Source: Bordetella parapertussis (lineage in GTDB: Bacteria; Pseudomonadota; Gammaproteobacteria; Burkholderiales; Burkholderiaceae_D). Taken from it: a stretch of 64,000 bases of DNA. This document shows positions 1 through 8,913 of this stretch, in pieces. The stretch spans positions 62,001-126,000 of the forward strand of contig CAMBFZ010000008.1 in the NCBI GenBank assembly GCA_945866125.1, given 5' to 3'. The translations under genes and the position numbers were made by a program. The notes under the pieces are model-generated. The model was not told where the DNA came from. It searched no databases and worked only from the letters and a program-made list of their open reading frames with translations. Every line of letters starts with the position of its first letter. Within the stretch, counting starts at the first letter, position 1.

Positions 1-74
1 TTTTGTCTCCGGTCTTCGAACCATCAGGTGGAAAAGACGGACACAGTGCCTTGCGCTATGTCATGTGTCAAATA

Positions 75-96
75 TATCATTAGGTCATTATTGATA
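75..96. promoter_or_regulatory. Candidate LysR-type operator upstream of the LysR gene
   Basis: An inverted repeat TATCA-N12-TGATA lies about 20 bases before the start of the LysR gene. LysR-type regulators usually bind interrupted dyads of this size in the gap between their own gene and a divergent target. The divergent target, if any, lies off the left edge. The first 116 bases hold no gene I can support. The link is an inference from position and symmetry only. Confidence 0.35.
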
Positions 97-116
97 CTTT
101 TTGCGTATAAGTCGAA

Positions 117-1016
117 ATGATCCCGATTGAACTGCGTCCTTTGCGCTATTTTGTTGCTGTCGCTGAGGAGATGCACTTTGGCCGCGCCGCCGCCCGTTTG
201 CACATGACCCAGCCGCCGTTGTCGCAAACTATCCAGGCACTCGAATCGCAATTGGGCGCGCCTTTATTTAGCCGCACCCGACGCAGCGTGGCGCTGACGG
301 CAGCCGGGCGGGCGTTACTACCGGAAGCGCAGCGGCTACTGATGCAGGCCGAAAGTTTGCCTGCCTTAGTGCAGCGCGCGGCTGCCGGCGAATCCGGACA
401 GCTGCGCTTGGCGTTTGTCTCCAGCGCTGACTACAGCGTGCTGCCGGTTGCCCTACGCGAATTTCGGTCGGCCTACCCGGCCGTGCAGATCGACTTACGC
501 GAAGCGACCAGCGATGTGCAACTCGAGGAGCTCGCCGCAGGGAACATTGACCTCGGCATTTTGATTCCCCCGGTGCCCGACAAACTCAAAACAATACTCG
601 ACTATTTTCCGGTACTGACCGAGCCGCTGGTGCTGGCGCTGCCCGCTGACAGTAAGCTCGCCACAACAACCCGCAAGGTTTCGCTGAAAAGCTGCGCCGG
701 TCTGCCCTTGATTATTTTCCCGCGCCGTCTGGCACCGGCTCTGCATGATCAGATTTTGGGCTGCTTTCGTGAAGCTGGTCTGACGCCCAGTATCGAACAG
801 GAAGCGATACAAATGCAGACCATTGTGGGCCTCGTTGCGGCCGGCATGGGCATCGCGCTTGTGCCACAATCGGTTTCCAATTTAAAACGACCGGGCGTGG
901 AATACCGCGCACTCAAAGAAGCCAGTCCGCTGGTGGAAATCGGTCTGGCCTGGCGCCGCGATAACACGTCGCCGGTACTCCAGTCTTTCCTTCACCTGAT
1001 ACAAAAGAGACACTGA
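117..1016 (+). CDS. LysR-family transcriptional regulator
   Basis: A 299-residue protein with a typical LysR layout. The N-terminal winged helix-turn-helix (about residues 5-65) has the family pattern AAARLHMTQPPLSQTIQALE. A linker and a periplasmic-binding-protein-like effector domain (about 90-295) follow. It should be a tetrameric DNA-binding regulator that senses a small molecule; the ligand cannot be read from the sequence. It ends immediately before the lgt start (TGA then ATG, no gap), so the two genes are probably co-transcribed. Its usual target would be divergent and off the window. Confidence 0.93.
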   Translation: MIPIELRPLRYFVAVAEEMHFGRAAARLHMTQPPLSQTIQALESQLGAPLFSRTRRSVALTAAGRALLPEAQRLLMQAESLPALVQRAAAGESGQLRLAFVSSADYSVLPVALREFRSAYPAVQIDLREATSDVQLEELAAGNIDLGILIPPVPDKLKTILDYFPVLTEPLVLALPADSKLATTTRKVSLKSCAGLPLIIFPRRLAPALHDQILGCFREAGLTPSIEQEAIQMQTIVGLVAAGMGIALVPQSVSNLKRPGVEYRALKEASPLVEIGLAWRRDNTSPVLQSFLHLIQKRH

Positions 1017-1817
1017 ATGCTGATTCATCCGATGCCCGACCCGATTGCCATTGCACTGGGTCCGCTGGCCATTCGCTGGTACGGACTTATGTACTTGCTG
1101 GCGTTTGGACTATTCATTCTGCTGGGGCGCTTGCGTGTCAGGCAACCGCATCAGGCTGCTGCGGGCTGGCGCAACCTTGATGTGGAGGACATGCTGTTTT
1201 ACGGCGTGCTTGGCGTGGTCGTTGGCGGGCGGCTTGGTGAAGTCCTGTTTTATCACCCGCACTATTATTTTAGCCACCCACTCGATATTTTCGCCGTCTG
1301 GAAAGGCGGCATGTCATTTCACGGCGGCTTTCTCGGAGTGCTGGTTGCGATGGCAGTTTGGGCCAGAAAAAACGGCCGCAAGCTGATGGACGTGATGGAC
1401 TTTATCGCGCCGCTGGTGCCGCTTGGTTATGCAGCCGGGCGGATTGGTAATTTCATCAATGCCGAGCTGCCCGGACGGGTGGCCGAGGCGACGCTGCCAT
1501 GGGCGATGATCTGGCCCAATGTCGACAGCCTGCCGCGCCACCCTTCCCCGCTTTATCAGGCATTGATTGATGGGGTGCTCCTTTTTATCGTGCTGTGGCT
1601 GTATGCCCGCAAGCCACGACCACGGCTGGCTGTGAGTGGCGTGTTTTCGCTTGGCTATGGCTGTGCACGATTTTTTACCGAGTATTTCCGCATGCCCGAC
1701 TACGAGGTCAATCTTGGCGACTGGACCATTTCTGCCGGGCAGATGCTGTCCTTGCCGATGATTGTTCTTGGCCTTATGCTGCTGATCGTCGCCTATAAAA
1801 AACCACAACCAGTATGA
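1017..1817 (+). CDS. lgt: Phosphatidylglycerol--prolipoprotein diacylglyceryl transferase
   Basis: Lgt moves the diacylglyceryl group of phosphatidylglycerol onto the lipobox cysteine of prolipoproteins, the first step of lipoprotein maturation in the inner membrane. The 266-residue length is normal. Family marks are the HGGFLG motif near residue 101 and the Lgt signature region with GRIGNFINAELPGR near residue 140. Several hydrophobic segments fit a polytopic membrane protein. The start directly abuts the LysR stop and the end overlaps the next start by four bases (ATGA), so translational coupling is likely. Confidence 0.97.
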   Translation: MLIHPMPDPIAIALGPLAIRWYGLMYLLAFGLFILLGRLRVRQPHQAAAGWRNLDVEDMLFYGVLGVVVGGRLGEVLFYHPHYYFSHPLDIFAVWKGGMSFHGGFLGVLVAMAVWARKNGRKLMDVMDFIAPLVPLGYAAGRIGNFINAELPGRVAEATLPWAMIWPNVDSLPRHPSPLYQALIDGVLLFIVLWLYARKPRPRLAVSGVFSLGYGCARFFTEYFRMPDYEVNLGDWTISAGQMLSLPMIVLGLMLLIVAYKKPQPV

Positions 1818-3334
1818 ACGCCAATCTCTACGCTCTGTTCCAGTCGCGCTTTCCCCAAGATCTCGAGGCCTGCTGGCTGGAGACCGACGACGGTCTTTAT
1901 TACAGTTGGCGCGATCTCGAACGGGGTAGCGCCAAGCTGGCCAATTTGCTGCACAGCCTGAATTTACCGCAAGGATCGCGCGTGGCGGTGCAAGTCGAAA
2001 AATCTCCTGAAGCCTTGATGCTGTATCTGGCCACCATCCGGGCAGGTTTGGTTTATCTGCCACTAAATACAGCCTATCGCGCCGACGAAATGGCCTATTT
2101 CATCGGCAACGCATCGCCCGCTGTGGTGGTGTGCTCGCCGCAAAATTTCGGTTGGATCACGCAGCTTGCCTTCAAGGCCGGCACTACCCACGTATTTACG
2201 CTCGACGAGCCGCGCGCAGGAAAAAACAGCGGGTCCTTATTAAGCCGCGCGTTGCACCATGCGGATCATTTTGAGACCATACAAAAACAGCCTGACGATC
2301 TGGCTGCCATCCTGTATACCTCCGGCACCACCGGGCGCAGCAAAGGCGCCATGCTCACGCATGGCAATCTGACGGCCAATATCAGTGTGCTACAAGAATA
2401 TTGGCAATGGCGTTCGGGCGACGTGCTGCTGCATGCCCTGCCGCTGTTTCATATTCATGGCCTGTTTGTGGCCGCGCATGGCGCGCTGATGAATGGCAGC
2501 AAAATGATTTTTCTCTCCAAATTCGACAGCACCGCAGTAACGCGTCATCTGCCGCGCTGCACGGTGCTGATGGGCGTGCCGACCTACTATGTGCGCCTCC
2601 TGTCGGAGCCCACATTTGATCAAACAAGCTGCGCAAACCTGCGGCTCTGCATCTCCGGCTCAGCACCGCTGCTCGTTGAAACCTTTACCGACTTCATCGA
2701 AAAAACCGGACACACCATACTCGAACGCTACGGCATGAGTGAGACGGCGATGCTGACCTCCAATCCGGTCGATGGCGAGCGACGCGCCGGCAGCGCCGGC
2801 TTGCCACTACCGGGCGTGTCGGTGCGTGTCACCAACGCTGCAGGGCAAGGCTGCAAGACTGGTGAAATCGGCGACATTGAGGTCAAAGGTCCGAACGTGT
2901 TTTCGGGTTACTGGCAGATGCCTGAAAAAACAGCCGAAGAATTCACTGCCGATGGCTATTTCAAAACCGGCGACGTTGGACGCTTTGATGAAGACGGCTA
3001 TTTGTTTATTGTCGGGCGTAGCAAAGACTTGATCATCTCGGGTGGCTACAACGTCTATCCAAAAGAGATCGAATCCGTCATCGACGAGATGGAGGGCGTG
3101 CTGGAATCAGCTGTCATTGGCGTGGCACACGCCGATTTTGGCGAAGCAGTCACGGCAGTGATCGTGCCACGTCAGGGCGCGACTCTGTCAGAGGCGCAGG
3201 TGATCCACGCACTCAAAACCAAGATCGCCAATTTCAAAGTGCCCAAGCGGGTGTTCATCGTGAATGAACTGCCCCGCAACACGATGGGAAAAGTACAAAA
3301 AAATCTGCTACGCGATCAGTACGGCAAAGGCTGA
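1814..3334 (+). CDS. matB: Malonyl-CoA synthetase (MatB-type AMP-forming ligase)
   Basis: A 506-residue member of the AMP-binding acyl-CoA synthetase family. The P-loop YTSGTTGRSKG lies at residues 168-178, the YGMSET motif in the middle, and the C-terminal lysine region in PRNTMGKVQKN. Overall sequence and length best fit malonyl/methylmalonyl-CoA synthetases, which activate malonate with ATP and CoA. Substrate choice is inferred. No malonyl-CoA decarboxylase (MatA) or malonate transporter sits beside it. It overlaps lgt by four bases and is probably the last gene of the LysR-lgt unit; it converges with the TauE-type gene. Confidence 0.82.
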   Translation: MNANLYALFQSRFPQDLEACWLETDDGLYYSWRDLERGSAKLANLLHSLNLPQGSRVAVQVEKSPEALMLYLATIRAGLVYLPLNTAYRADEMAYFIGNASPAVVVCSPQNFGWITQLAFKAGTTHVFTLDEPRAGKNSGSLLSRALHHADHFETIQKQPDDLAAILYTSGTTGRSKGAMLTHGNLTANISVLQEYWQWRSGDVLLHALPLFHIHGLFVAAHGALMNGSKMIFLSKFDSTAVTRHLPRCTVLMGVPTYYVRLLSEPTFDQTSCANLRLCISGSAPLLVETFTDFIEKTGHTILERYGMSETAMLTSNPVDGERRAGSAGLPLPGVSVRVTNAAGQGCKTGEIGDIEVKGPNVFSGYWQMPEKTAEEFTADGYFKTGDVGRFDEDGYLFIVGRSKDLIISGGYNVYPKEIESVIDEMEGVLESAVIGVAHADFGEAVTAVIVPRQGATLSEAQVIHALKTKIANFKVPKRVFIVNELPRNTMGKVQKNLLRDQYGKG

Positions 3335-3359
3335 TCCACTGCCCTGGAACACCACCCGC

Positions 3360-4163
3360 TCAACGAAAACTTTTGTATAGCATGTAGGCCGCCAGCGCAT
3401 AAAGCACGGCCGCAAACACTTTCTTCAAACTCTTGACCGGCAAAGCGTGCGCCAGCCGCGCCCCCATCGGCGCGGTGGTCACACTAGCCAACGACACCAC
3501 CAACAATGCCGGCAAATAAATAAAGCCTAAGGCGCCCGGCGGCAGATTAGGCTCGTTCATCCCAAAATAAATATTCGACAGCGTGCCTGCTAACGCAATC
3601 GGAAACCCGAGCGCCGCGCTCGTGGCCACGGCATGATGAATTTTTACGTTACACCACGTCATGAACGGCACGGAAATAAAACCACCGCCCGCCCCCACCA
3701 AACCAGACAGCACCCCAATGATCGAGCCAGCGGCGAGCATGCCCGGTGCCTTGGGTAGTTCGCGAGTCGCCGCAGGCTTTTTATCAAACAGCATTTGGGT
3801 CGCGGACAAACCAACAAAGACCGCGAAGAACAACGCCAGCCCCGACGAATTTAATTGCGTACCAATCCAGGGCCCTATCCACGATCCGATCAGAATCCCA
3901 GGCGCAAGCAGCTTCACGACCGGCCACATCACCGCGCCACGCCGGTGATGTGCGCGCACCGATGAGAGCGAAGTGAACATAATCGTCGAGAGGGATGTCG
4001 CAATGGCCATATGCACAATCAGTTCAGCAGGAAAACCATTCAGCGTCAGGAGCATCGTAATGAACGGCACCAGCAGCATGCCGCCACCGATACCGAGCAA
4101 GCCCGCTGCAAAACCGGTAAAAGTACCCAGTACCAAAAACGCGATGATCAGATTGAAATCCAT
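3360..4163 (-). CDS. TauE/SafE-family sulfite exporter-like permease
   Basis: A 267-residue polytopic membrane protein of the TauE/SafE (DUF81) family. Two glycine-rich repeats are visible, FAAGLLGIGGGMLLVPF near the N-terminus and GLVGAGGGFISVPF in the second half, the internal duplication typical of the family. Members export sulfite or other small organosulfur or carboxylate anions; the substrate here is unknown. I chose the ATG at 4163, preceded by AAAGAG, over a longer reading that would run into the upstream EVE gene. The gap to that gene is only 17 bases, so they may be co-transcribed. Confidence 0.88.
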   Translation of the reverse strand: MDFNLIIAFLVLGTFTGFAAGLLGIGGGMLLVPFITMLLTLNGFPAELIVHMAIATSLSTIMFTSLSSVRAHHRRGAVMWPVVKLLAPGILIGSWIGPWIGTQLNSSGLALFFAVFVGLSATQMLFDKKPAATRELPKAPGMLAAGSIIGVLSGLVGAGGGFISVPFMTWCNVKIHHAVATSAALGFPIALAGTLSNIYFGMNEPNLPPGALGFIYLPALLVVSLASVTTAPMGARLAHALPVKSLKKVFAAVLYALAAYMLYKSFR

Positions 4164-4180
4164 GCTTGTACTCTTTCTTA

Positions 4181-4645
4181 TTATTTGACTGCCAGCGTGT
4201 TGGTGATGTAAACCCACTCTTTGGGACTCACCGGTGTGATGGACAAGCGGTTGCCGCGTTTGAGTACCAGCATGTCCTCGAGCGCTGCGTGGGATCGCAG
4301 TTCCGGCAAGCCGATTAGTCTGATTTTTTTCAGCGCACGCACATCGACCAACAACCAGCGCGGCATCACCGGATCCGAGCGCGGATCGTAGTATGGACTT
4401 GCTGCATCAAACTGGGTCGGATCGGGATAAGCGGCACTGACTACTTCGGCTAAGCCAGCGATGCCGGGCTCGGCGCAACTTGAATGATAAAACAGCACGC
4501 CATCACCGATCTGCATCACATCGCGCATAAAATTGCGCGCTTGGTAATTGCGCACGCCGGTCCAAGCAACGGTCTGCTGTGGCGCATTCAGTGCATCATC
4601 AAAGCCGACCTCATCGGGCTCGGACTTCATCAGCCAGTATTGCAT
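4181..4645 (-). CDS. EVE-domain protein
   Basis: A 154-residue protein that is almost entirely one EVE domain (the DUF55/thymocyte nuclear protein 1 family). The start MQYWLMKSEPDE, the WTGVRNYQARNFMRD segment and the FYHSSC stretch are characteristic. EVE is a PUA-like fold thought to bind modified bases in DNA or RNA; the target of this housekeeping subgroup is not firmly known. It lies just after the 6S RNA gene and its terminator, an arrangement I recall from betaproteobacteria. Confidence 0.92.
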   Translation of the reverse strand: MQYWLMKSEPDEVGFDDALNAPQQTVAWTGVRNYQARNFMRDVMQIGDGVLFYHSSCAEPGIAGLAEVVSAAYPDPTQFDAASPYYDPRSDPVMPRWLLVDVRALKKIRLIGLPELRSHAALEDMLVLKRGNRLSITPVSPKEWVYITNTLAVK

Positions 4646-4662
4646 GATAATTTTTCAGGCAT

Positions 4663-4694
4663 AAAAAAAGCGGCTGCATCGTAATGCAACCGCT
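4663..4694 (-). terminator. Rho-independent terminator after 6S RNA
   Basis: On the minus strand a stem AGCGGTTGCAT / ATGCAGCCGCT with a TACG loop is followed directly by seven T. It sits just downstream of the 6S RNA 3' end and just before the EVE gene, so it probably ends the 6S precursor transcript. Confidence 0.85.
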
Positions 4695-4699
4695 CGAAA

Positions 4700-4877
4700 T
4701 AAAACCCCGCCTGTGCCGCTGTGCCGGCATCCTGAACCAAGGCGGTTCAAGGCGGCCACAGTAGTTCAATATTGGGATCATCGGACTAGCGATGTTCACG
4801 CCTACTAAACGAATCCCGCAGCCAATGCACAAAAATGGTTCAAGGAATATATGGCAATCGCGAACACGGCAGGAAAT
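4700..4877 (-). ncRNA. ssrS: 6S RNA
   Basis: The minus strand here reads like a 6S RNA of about 178 nt. The 5' end (ATTTCCTGCCGTGTTCGC) and 3' part (CCTTGAACCGCCTTGGTTCAG, then GGATGCC and GGCACAGGCGGGG) resemble the E. coli ends, including the conserved CCTTGAACC block. The ends can pair as CCTGCC-GTG with CAC-A-GGCGGG, and the middle is the expected open region. 6S RNA mimics an open promoter and sequesters sigma-70 RNA polymerase in stationary phase. Position right after zapA matches the known bacterial context of ssrS. The exact ends are estimates. Confidence 0.85.
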
Positions 4878-4880
4878 TGA

Positions 4881-4908
4881 AGTCTACTCCAAACAACTCG
4901 CATGTCAA
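4881..4908 (-). promoter_or_regulatory. Sigma-70 promoter of 6S RNA
   Basis: On the minus strand TTGACA (4908-4903) is followed after 16 bases by TAGACT (4886-4881). Transcription would begin near 4878-4876, exactly at the 6S-like 5' end. The -35 box is a perfect consensus. Confidence 0.75.
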
Positions 4909-4935
4909 ACGTTTTGACAATAATTTGTTGAACAC

Positions 4936-5259
4936 TCAAAACAGTTTTTCTTGCGGTGCCAATGCACTATCCAACAGCGCATGCATCGCGGTAATTTGGG
5001 ACCGTACCTCTGCCTGCGTATTGGACGACAACGCCGCCGATCCACCCGGCGCGGTGCGCGCTGCTAAAAATTCAGCCGACATGCCCAATGCTGCCATCAC
5101 CGCAATGCGGTCAGTGCCCTTGATCTTGCCGCTGTCACGAATGGCGCACATTCTCTCATCAAGATAGGCCACGGCCTGCTTGAGCGCGATCTCCTCGCCC
5201 TCGTTACACGCCAGCCGATAGGGCTGGCCCATGATGGTGACATCAATTGCGCTACTCAT
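4936..5259 (-). CDS. zapA: Cell division protein ZapA
   Basis: ZapA binds FtsZ and promotes bundling of protofilaments at the Z-ring. This 107-residue protein has the ZapA pattern: an N-terminal globular part (DVTIMGQPYRLACNEGEE, then a helix with AVAYLDERM) followed by a long C-terminal helix that forms the dimer and tetramer coiled coil. Its start overlaps the end of the upstream ZapB-like gene by four bases, so the two are translationally coupled. The 6S RNA gene follows directly. Confidence 0.92.
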   Translation of the reverse strand: MSSAIDVTIMGQPYRLACNEGEEIALKQAVAYLDERMCAIRDSGKIKGTDRIAVMAALGMSAEFLAARTAPGGSAALSSNTQAEVRSQITAMHALLDSALAPQEKLF

Positions 5260-5450
5260 GCGGCCTCCTGCTTGTCATCACTTACCGGCATCGTGTCAAG
5301 CAGTAGCGCAACGCGATCATGGGCCTCGCTCATGCGGGCAGCAAGGCGCGCGTTGTCGGCTTTGAGCACGGCATTTTCTTCGCGCAAAGCACGTGACTGC
5401 TCGGCCAACTGCCTGAGCTTTTCAAACAAAGAAGCGAATTCGGAAATCAT
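5256..5450 (-). CDS. Small ZapB-like coiled-coil protein (TIGR02449-type)
   Basis: A 64-residue, nearly all-helical protein with heptad-like leucines (FEKLRQLAEQSRALREENAV). Such proteins commonly precede zapA in beta- and gammaproteobacteria and are grouped with ZapB or family TIGR02449. A cell-division role is inferred from the fold and the neighbour. I prefer the ATG at 5450. A TTG at 5486 would add 12 residues but overlaps the -35 box of a good promoter whose start point falls at or next to the ATG, which implies a leaderless or nearly leaderless mRNA. Confidence 0.8.
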   Translation of the reverse strand: MISEFASLFEKLRQLAEQSRALREENAVLKADNARLAARMSEAHDRVALLLDTMPVSDDKQEAA

Positions 5451-5456
5451 GCCGGC

Positions 5457-5486
5457 ACTATAGTCGGGCAAGCGAATTTCCGTCAA
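5457..5486 (-). promoter_or_regulatory. Promoter of the zapB-like/zapA genes, apparently leaderless
   Basis: On the minus strand TTGACG (5486-5481) is followed after 18 bases by TATAGT (5462-5457). Only six bases (GCCGGC) separate the -10 box from the ATG at 5450, so the predicted start point coincides with the start codon. No Shine-Dalgarno sequence fits in the gap. Confidence 0.6.
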
Positions 5487-5628
5487 TACATTCAGGGACT
5501 TGTGCTCGATTCTTCATTAAGATTCTGATCCGACAACGCAAAATCTGAAAAAATCGGACATAAAGTTAATAAATACTTATGCAGTTTCTGGATTAGAACC
5601 AAGGACAATCAGAGGGACGCAATACGCT

Positions 5629-8600
5629 CTACTGCACCGCTTCAGCCGATCCGGACGCCTTCTCCAACAACCACAAGCGCCCGTCGACGGTGATGAGTGC
5701 AGTTTGTATGTGCTTGCGCGGAAACAGCGCAGCACAAGCGCGCCGGTATCCTGCCAGCTGCGCCTGATAATCCACCTGCTGACTCTCTAAAAAATTACGT
5801 TTGTAATCGAGCACCCACAGCGCATCCTCGAACATCACCAGACGATCAAAGCGCAGTACCGCGCCTTCATGCATAACTTCCATTTCATTGCGCGCAAACA
5901 CATAGCAGCCGGGATCGAAAAAATGCGCCAACGCCGGTTGCGACAAAATCGTCTGCGCCTGCGCATGCACAACATGCGCCAGCTCACCTGAGCAGCCGAG
6001 CCAGGAAGCAATCACTGCCGCCGTAGGCACCACCACCGGCCATTGATTGGCCGCCGTCAGCCGCTCCATCAACAGGTGCAGCAGCGACCCCTCAAGCGTG
6101 GCCGAATTGGCACTGTCGTCCGTCACCCGCACCACCGGCGGCGGTAACGCAGCCGGGGCAAACAACGACAAAGAAAACTCAGTCGCCGAGCCCAGAACGG
6201 GTTGTTCCGGCAATGCCGTTTCAGCTAAGGTCTCTACATGCAGCAAGCGCTCATACCAACTGCCGGCGGTGACAGCATTTTTTCCGGCAGAGATACCGCT
6301 CACGATCAAATATTGCTTGGCGCGGGTTGCGGCGACGTAGAGCAGATTCCAGTTTTCCTGCTGACGAAAATAATCTTCCTGCTCAAACAGCGGCGTACGC
6401 GCAAGCCCACGTTCACCCGCTTTACCGAATACGGAAAAATGCACGGGTGCCGGTGCATCCTGCGGCCAGTCACACAACACACCAAGATCATCCCGACTGG
6501 TATCACGGGCATTGGCGCCCATCAGCACCACCACTTGCGCCTCGAGTCCCTTGGCACCATGAATCGTCATGATGCGTACCGCATCCAGCGCAGCATCAAT
6601 ATCGGCCTCATCGGGCGCTTCCGATTCGCCACCGCGTTGAAAGCGACGCAAGCGATCAATGAAACGCGCCACACTCGGATAGCGACCTGCATCAATCGCC
6701 AAGGCTAATGCAATAAAAGCGTCAAGATTACCCAGCACTTGCGCACGCAGTGCAGCGGGGGTCGATGCGGCATAGCGTTGGACCAGCTCACCTTCATGCA
6801 TGATCTGATCAAGCAGATCATGCACCGGCAAGCGCGCCGCAGTGAGCTGCCACCGGCGCAACAAGTGCACTGCCCGTTGCAAGTGCCCGGGCGCTTGATC
6901 ATACAAGGCCTGCAAACGCTGCCACCAACCCGGCTCGCTGCGCTGTGCCAGCACAATCAAATCCTCATCAGTGGCCTCAAAAATAGGCGACTTCAATACA
7001 TGCGCCAGCAGCTGGTTATCAGCCGGCATCGTCAGCCAGCATAGTAGGGCGATCAAGTCTGCTATCTCTAATGCGTCAAGCAAACCACCACGCCGGTTCG
7101 ATACAAACGGCACGCCCGCTTCTCGCAAGCCACGCTCGTAAGCTGCCAGATGCGTGCGGCTGCGCACCAGGATCATCACATCTGACCAATTCAGTATCGT
7201 GTCACCATCATGCTCTGCACGGGCGCGCAAAATTGCCCGGCCAACAGCCAGACCTTCCTGCTGATGGCGCAAATCTTCTTCTTCCTGCGGAAAATCCGTT
7301 AACGGATTTCGCAACGCAAACTCACACGACGTGTGTTGCGGCTCTTCCTCAGCATCTTGTTCAATCAACGGCAAGCGCCACACCACACCAGCATCCTCAG
7401 ACAGCGACGTTTGCGGACGGTACAAGGGATTAGTGTGCATCGCCGTGTTCAATGTTTGTACAATCGCCTGCCCATTGCGACGCGTCAGATTGGTACGCAA
7501 ATCTGACGCCCCCTGCGCGCGCAGCATCGCCCGCGCTGATTCAAATACGCGCGGCTCGGCCCGGCGAAATCGGTAGATCGATTGCTTGGGGTCTCCCACA
7601 ATAAAAACGCTGGGCCGCTGGCCGTCGTCACCGTAGGCATCAAGCCACGCGCGCACAATCTGCCATTGCAGCGGATTGGTATCTTGAAATTCATCGAGCA
7701 AAATATGGCGATAGCGCGCATCGAGTCGCGCATGTAGATACGCCGCATGCTCAGCACTGGTGAGTAGCCGCCATGCTTGCCATTCGAGATCGGCAAAATC
7801 AAACACGCGCCGCTCTGCCTTGATTTCCTGGTAGTGCTCCAGACAGGCAGCGCCCACTGCAAACAGTGCCGCATTAAGGCGCACAACCTGCGGCTCAAAG
7901 CTGCGTATCTCCAAGGTAATGAGCTCAGCACAAAGCGCAGCCCACTCAGTCAAAAAATCTTCGGCAGCGCGGGTGTCGAGTATCTTCTGCAAAGGCTGCG
8001 TCACACTGAGTGCGCGTGGCTTACCTTCCGTTGTGAGGCAGGCGCGCTGTAATGCGGCAAACGCCTCCAGGCTCGCTTGCCCGGACACGATCTGTTCGAT
8101 TTCCACGGCTTTCTTCTGTTGTGCAGCGGTGCCCTGCCCCAGCAAGCGCGTCAGTTGCGTGAAACGTGCGAGCAAAGCCGCATCGTTCCACAAGCGCAGA
8201 CGCGCATCGAGCACGGCGTCGTCGCCACACAATGCCTGCAAGTCCGCCAGCGGATCACCCGACTGACTCGCGACCCACCACTCGGCACGCTTGGCAACAA
8301 ACGCATCAATCAGTTCTTTGCCGCTCCAGTTGCCAGCGATGTCATAAATATCCATGAGCGACGCGCGCAGATCTTTCTGCTCCGGATGATTCATCGATTG
8401 CATCAGCCGCAGCCATGCCGCATCCAGCAGCTCGCCCGGTTTGTCTTCGAGTGCATAACCATGCGGCACACCCGACGACAACGGCGCGATCTGCAACAGC
8501 CGCGCAAACCAGCTATGAAAAGTATCAATCGACAAACCATGCGGACTGGCCAGTACGCGCTGATACAGACCGCGCGCCTTCGGCAGACAGGCACGAGCTG

Positions 8601-8913
8601 CATCGGCATCCAGTCCGCGCTCGATTAATAATGCTTCCACCTTGGCGTCATCCTGCAAGGCCAACTCAAACAGCAAAGCCAACAGACGCTCACGCATTTC
8701 CTGCGCCGCTTTGCGGGTAAACGTAATAGCCAGTAGTTCGGCCGGCTCGGCGCCTGCCAGCAATAGTCGCAGCATGCGTGCCACCAGCAACCACGTCTTG
8801 CCACTGCCGGCGCAGGCCTCGACCAGTACCGAGCGCTGCGGGTCGCAGGCAATCCTAACAAACGATTGCGCATCGACCGGCTGATCATTCACCAAAAAAT
8901 CAGACCCGGCCAT
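5629..8913 (-). CDS. addA: AddA-type ATP-dependent helicase/nuclease subunit
   Basis: A 1094-residue UvrD/RecB-like protein. The Walker A motif EACAGSGKT is at residues 32-40; DEFQDTNPLQW and the later superfamily 1 helicase motifs (GDPKQSIYRFR, TIHGAKGLEAQ, YVAATRAK) follow in order. A C-terminal PD-(D/E)XK nuclease is marked by LRFDRL, LDYK (ending near 1038) and YQAQLAGYR. With AddB it would process double-strand breaks for RecA. I start it at ATG 8913, which shares its A with the addB stop (TGATG) and has GGGAG upstream; a start 21 bases earlier is possible. Confidence 0.93.
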   Translation of the reverse strand: MAGSDFLVNDQPVDAQSFVRIACDPQRSVLVEACAGSGKTWLLVARMLRLLLAGAEPAELLAITFTRKAAQEMRERLLALLFELALQDDAKVEALLIERGLDADAARACLPKARGLYQRVLASPHGLSIDTFHSWFARLLQIAPLSSGVPHGYALEDKPGELLDAAWLRLMQSMNHPEQKDLRASLMDIYDIAGNWSGKELIDAFVAKRAEWWVASQSGDPLADLQALCGDDAVLDARLRLWNDAALLARFTQLTRLLGQGTAAQQKKAVEIEQIVSGQASLEAFAALQRACLTTEGKPRALSVTQPLQKILDTRAAEDFLTEWAALCAELITLEIRSFEPQVVRLNAALFAVGAACLEHYQEIKAERRVFDFADLEWQAWRLLTSAEHAAYLHARLDARYRHILLDEFQDTNPLQWQIVRAWLDAYGDDGQRPSVFIVGDPKQSIYRFRRAEPRVFESARAMLRAQGASDLRTNLTRRNGQAIVQTLNTAMHTNPLYRPQTSLSEDAGVVWRLPLIEQDAEEEPQHTSCEFALRNPLTDFPQEEEDLRHQQEGLAVGRAILRARAEHDGDTILNWSDVMILVRSRTHLAAYERGLREAGVPFVSNRRGGLLDALEIADLIALLCWLTMPADNQLLAHVLKSPIFEATDEDLIVLAQRSEPGWWQRLQALYDQAPGHLQRAVHLLRRWQLTAARLPVHDLLDQIMHEGELVQRYAASTPAALRAQVLGNLDAFIALALAIDAGRYPSVARFIDRLRRFQRGGESEAPDEADIDAALDAVRIMTIHGAKGLEAQVVVLMGANARDTSRDDLGVLCDWPQDAPAPVHFSVFGKAGERGLARTPLFEQEDYFRQQENWNLLYVAATRAKQYLIVSGISAGKNAVTAGSWYERLLHVETLAETALPEQPVLGSATEFSLSLFAPAALPPPVVRVTDDSANSATLEGSLLHLLMERLTAANQWPVVVPTAAVIASWLGCSGELAHVVHAQAQTILSQPALAHFFDPGCYVFARNEMEVMHEGAVLRFDRLVMFEDALWVLDYKRNFLESQQVDYQAQLAGYRRACAALFPRKHIQTALITVDGRLWLLEKASGSAEAVQ

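Noticed and set aside
6047..6708. Plus-strand frames inside addA
   Set aside because: These are antisense frames of a long GC-rich gene with normal coding features on the minus strand only.
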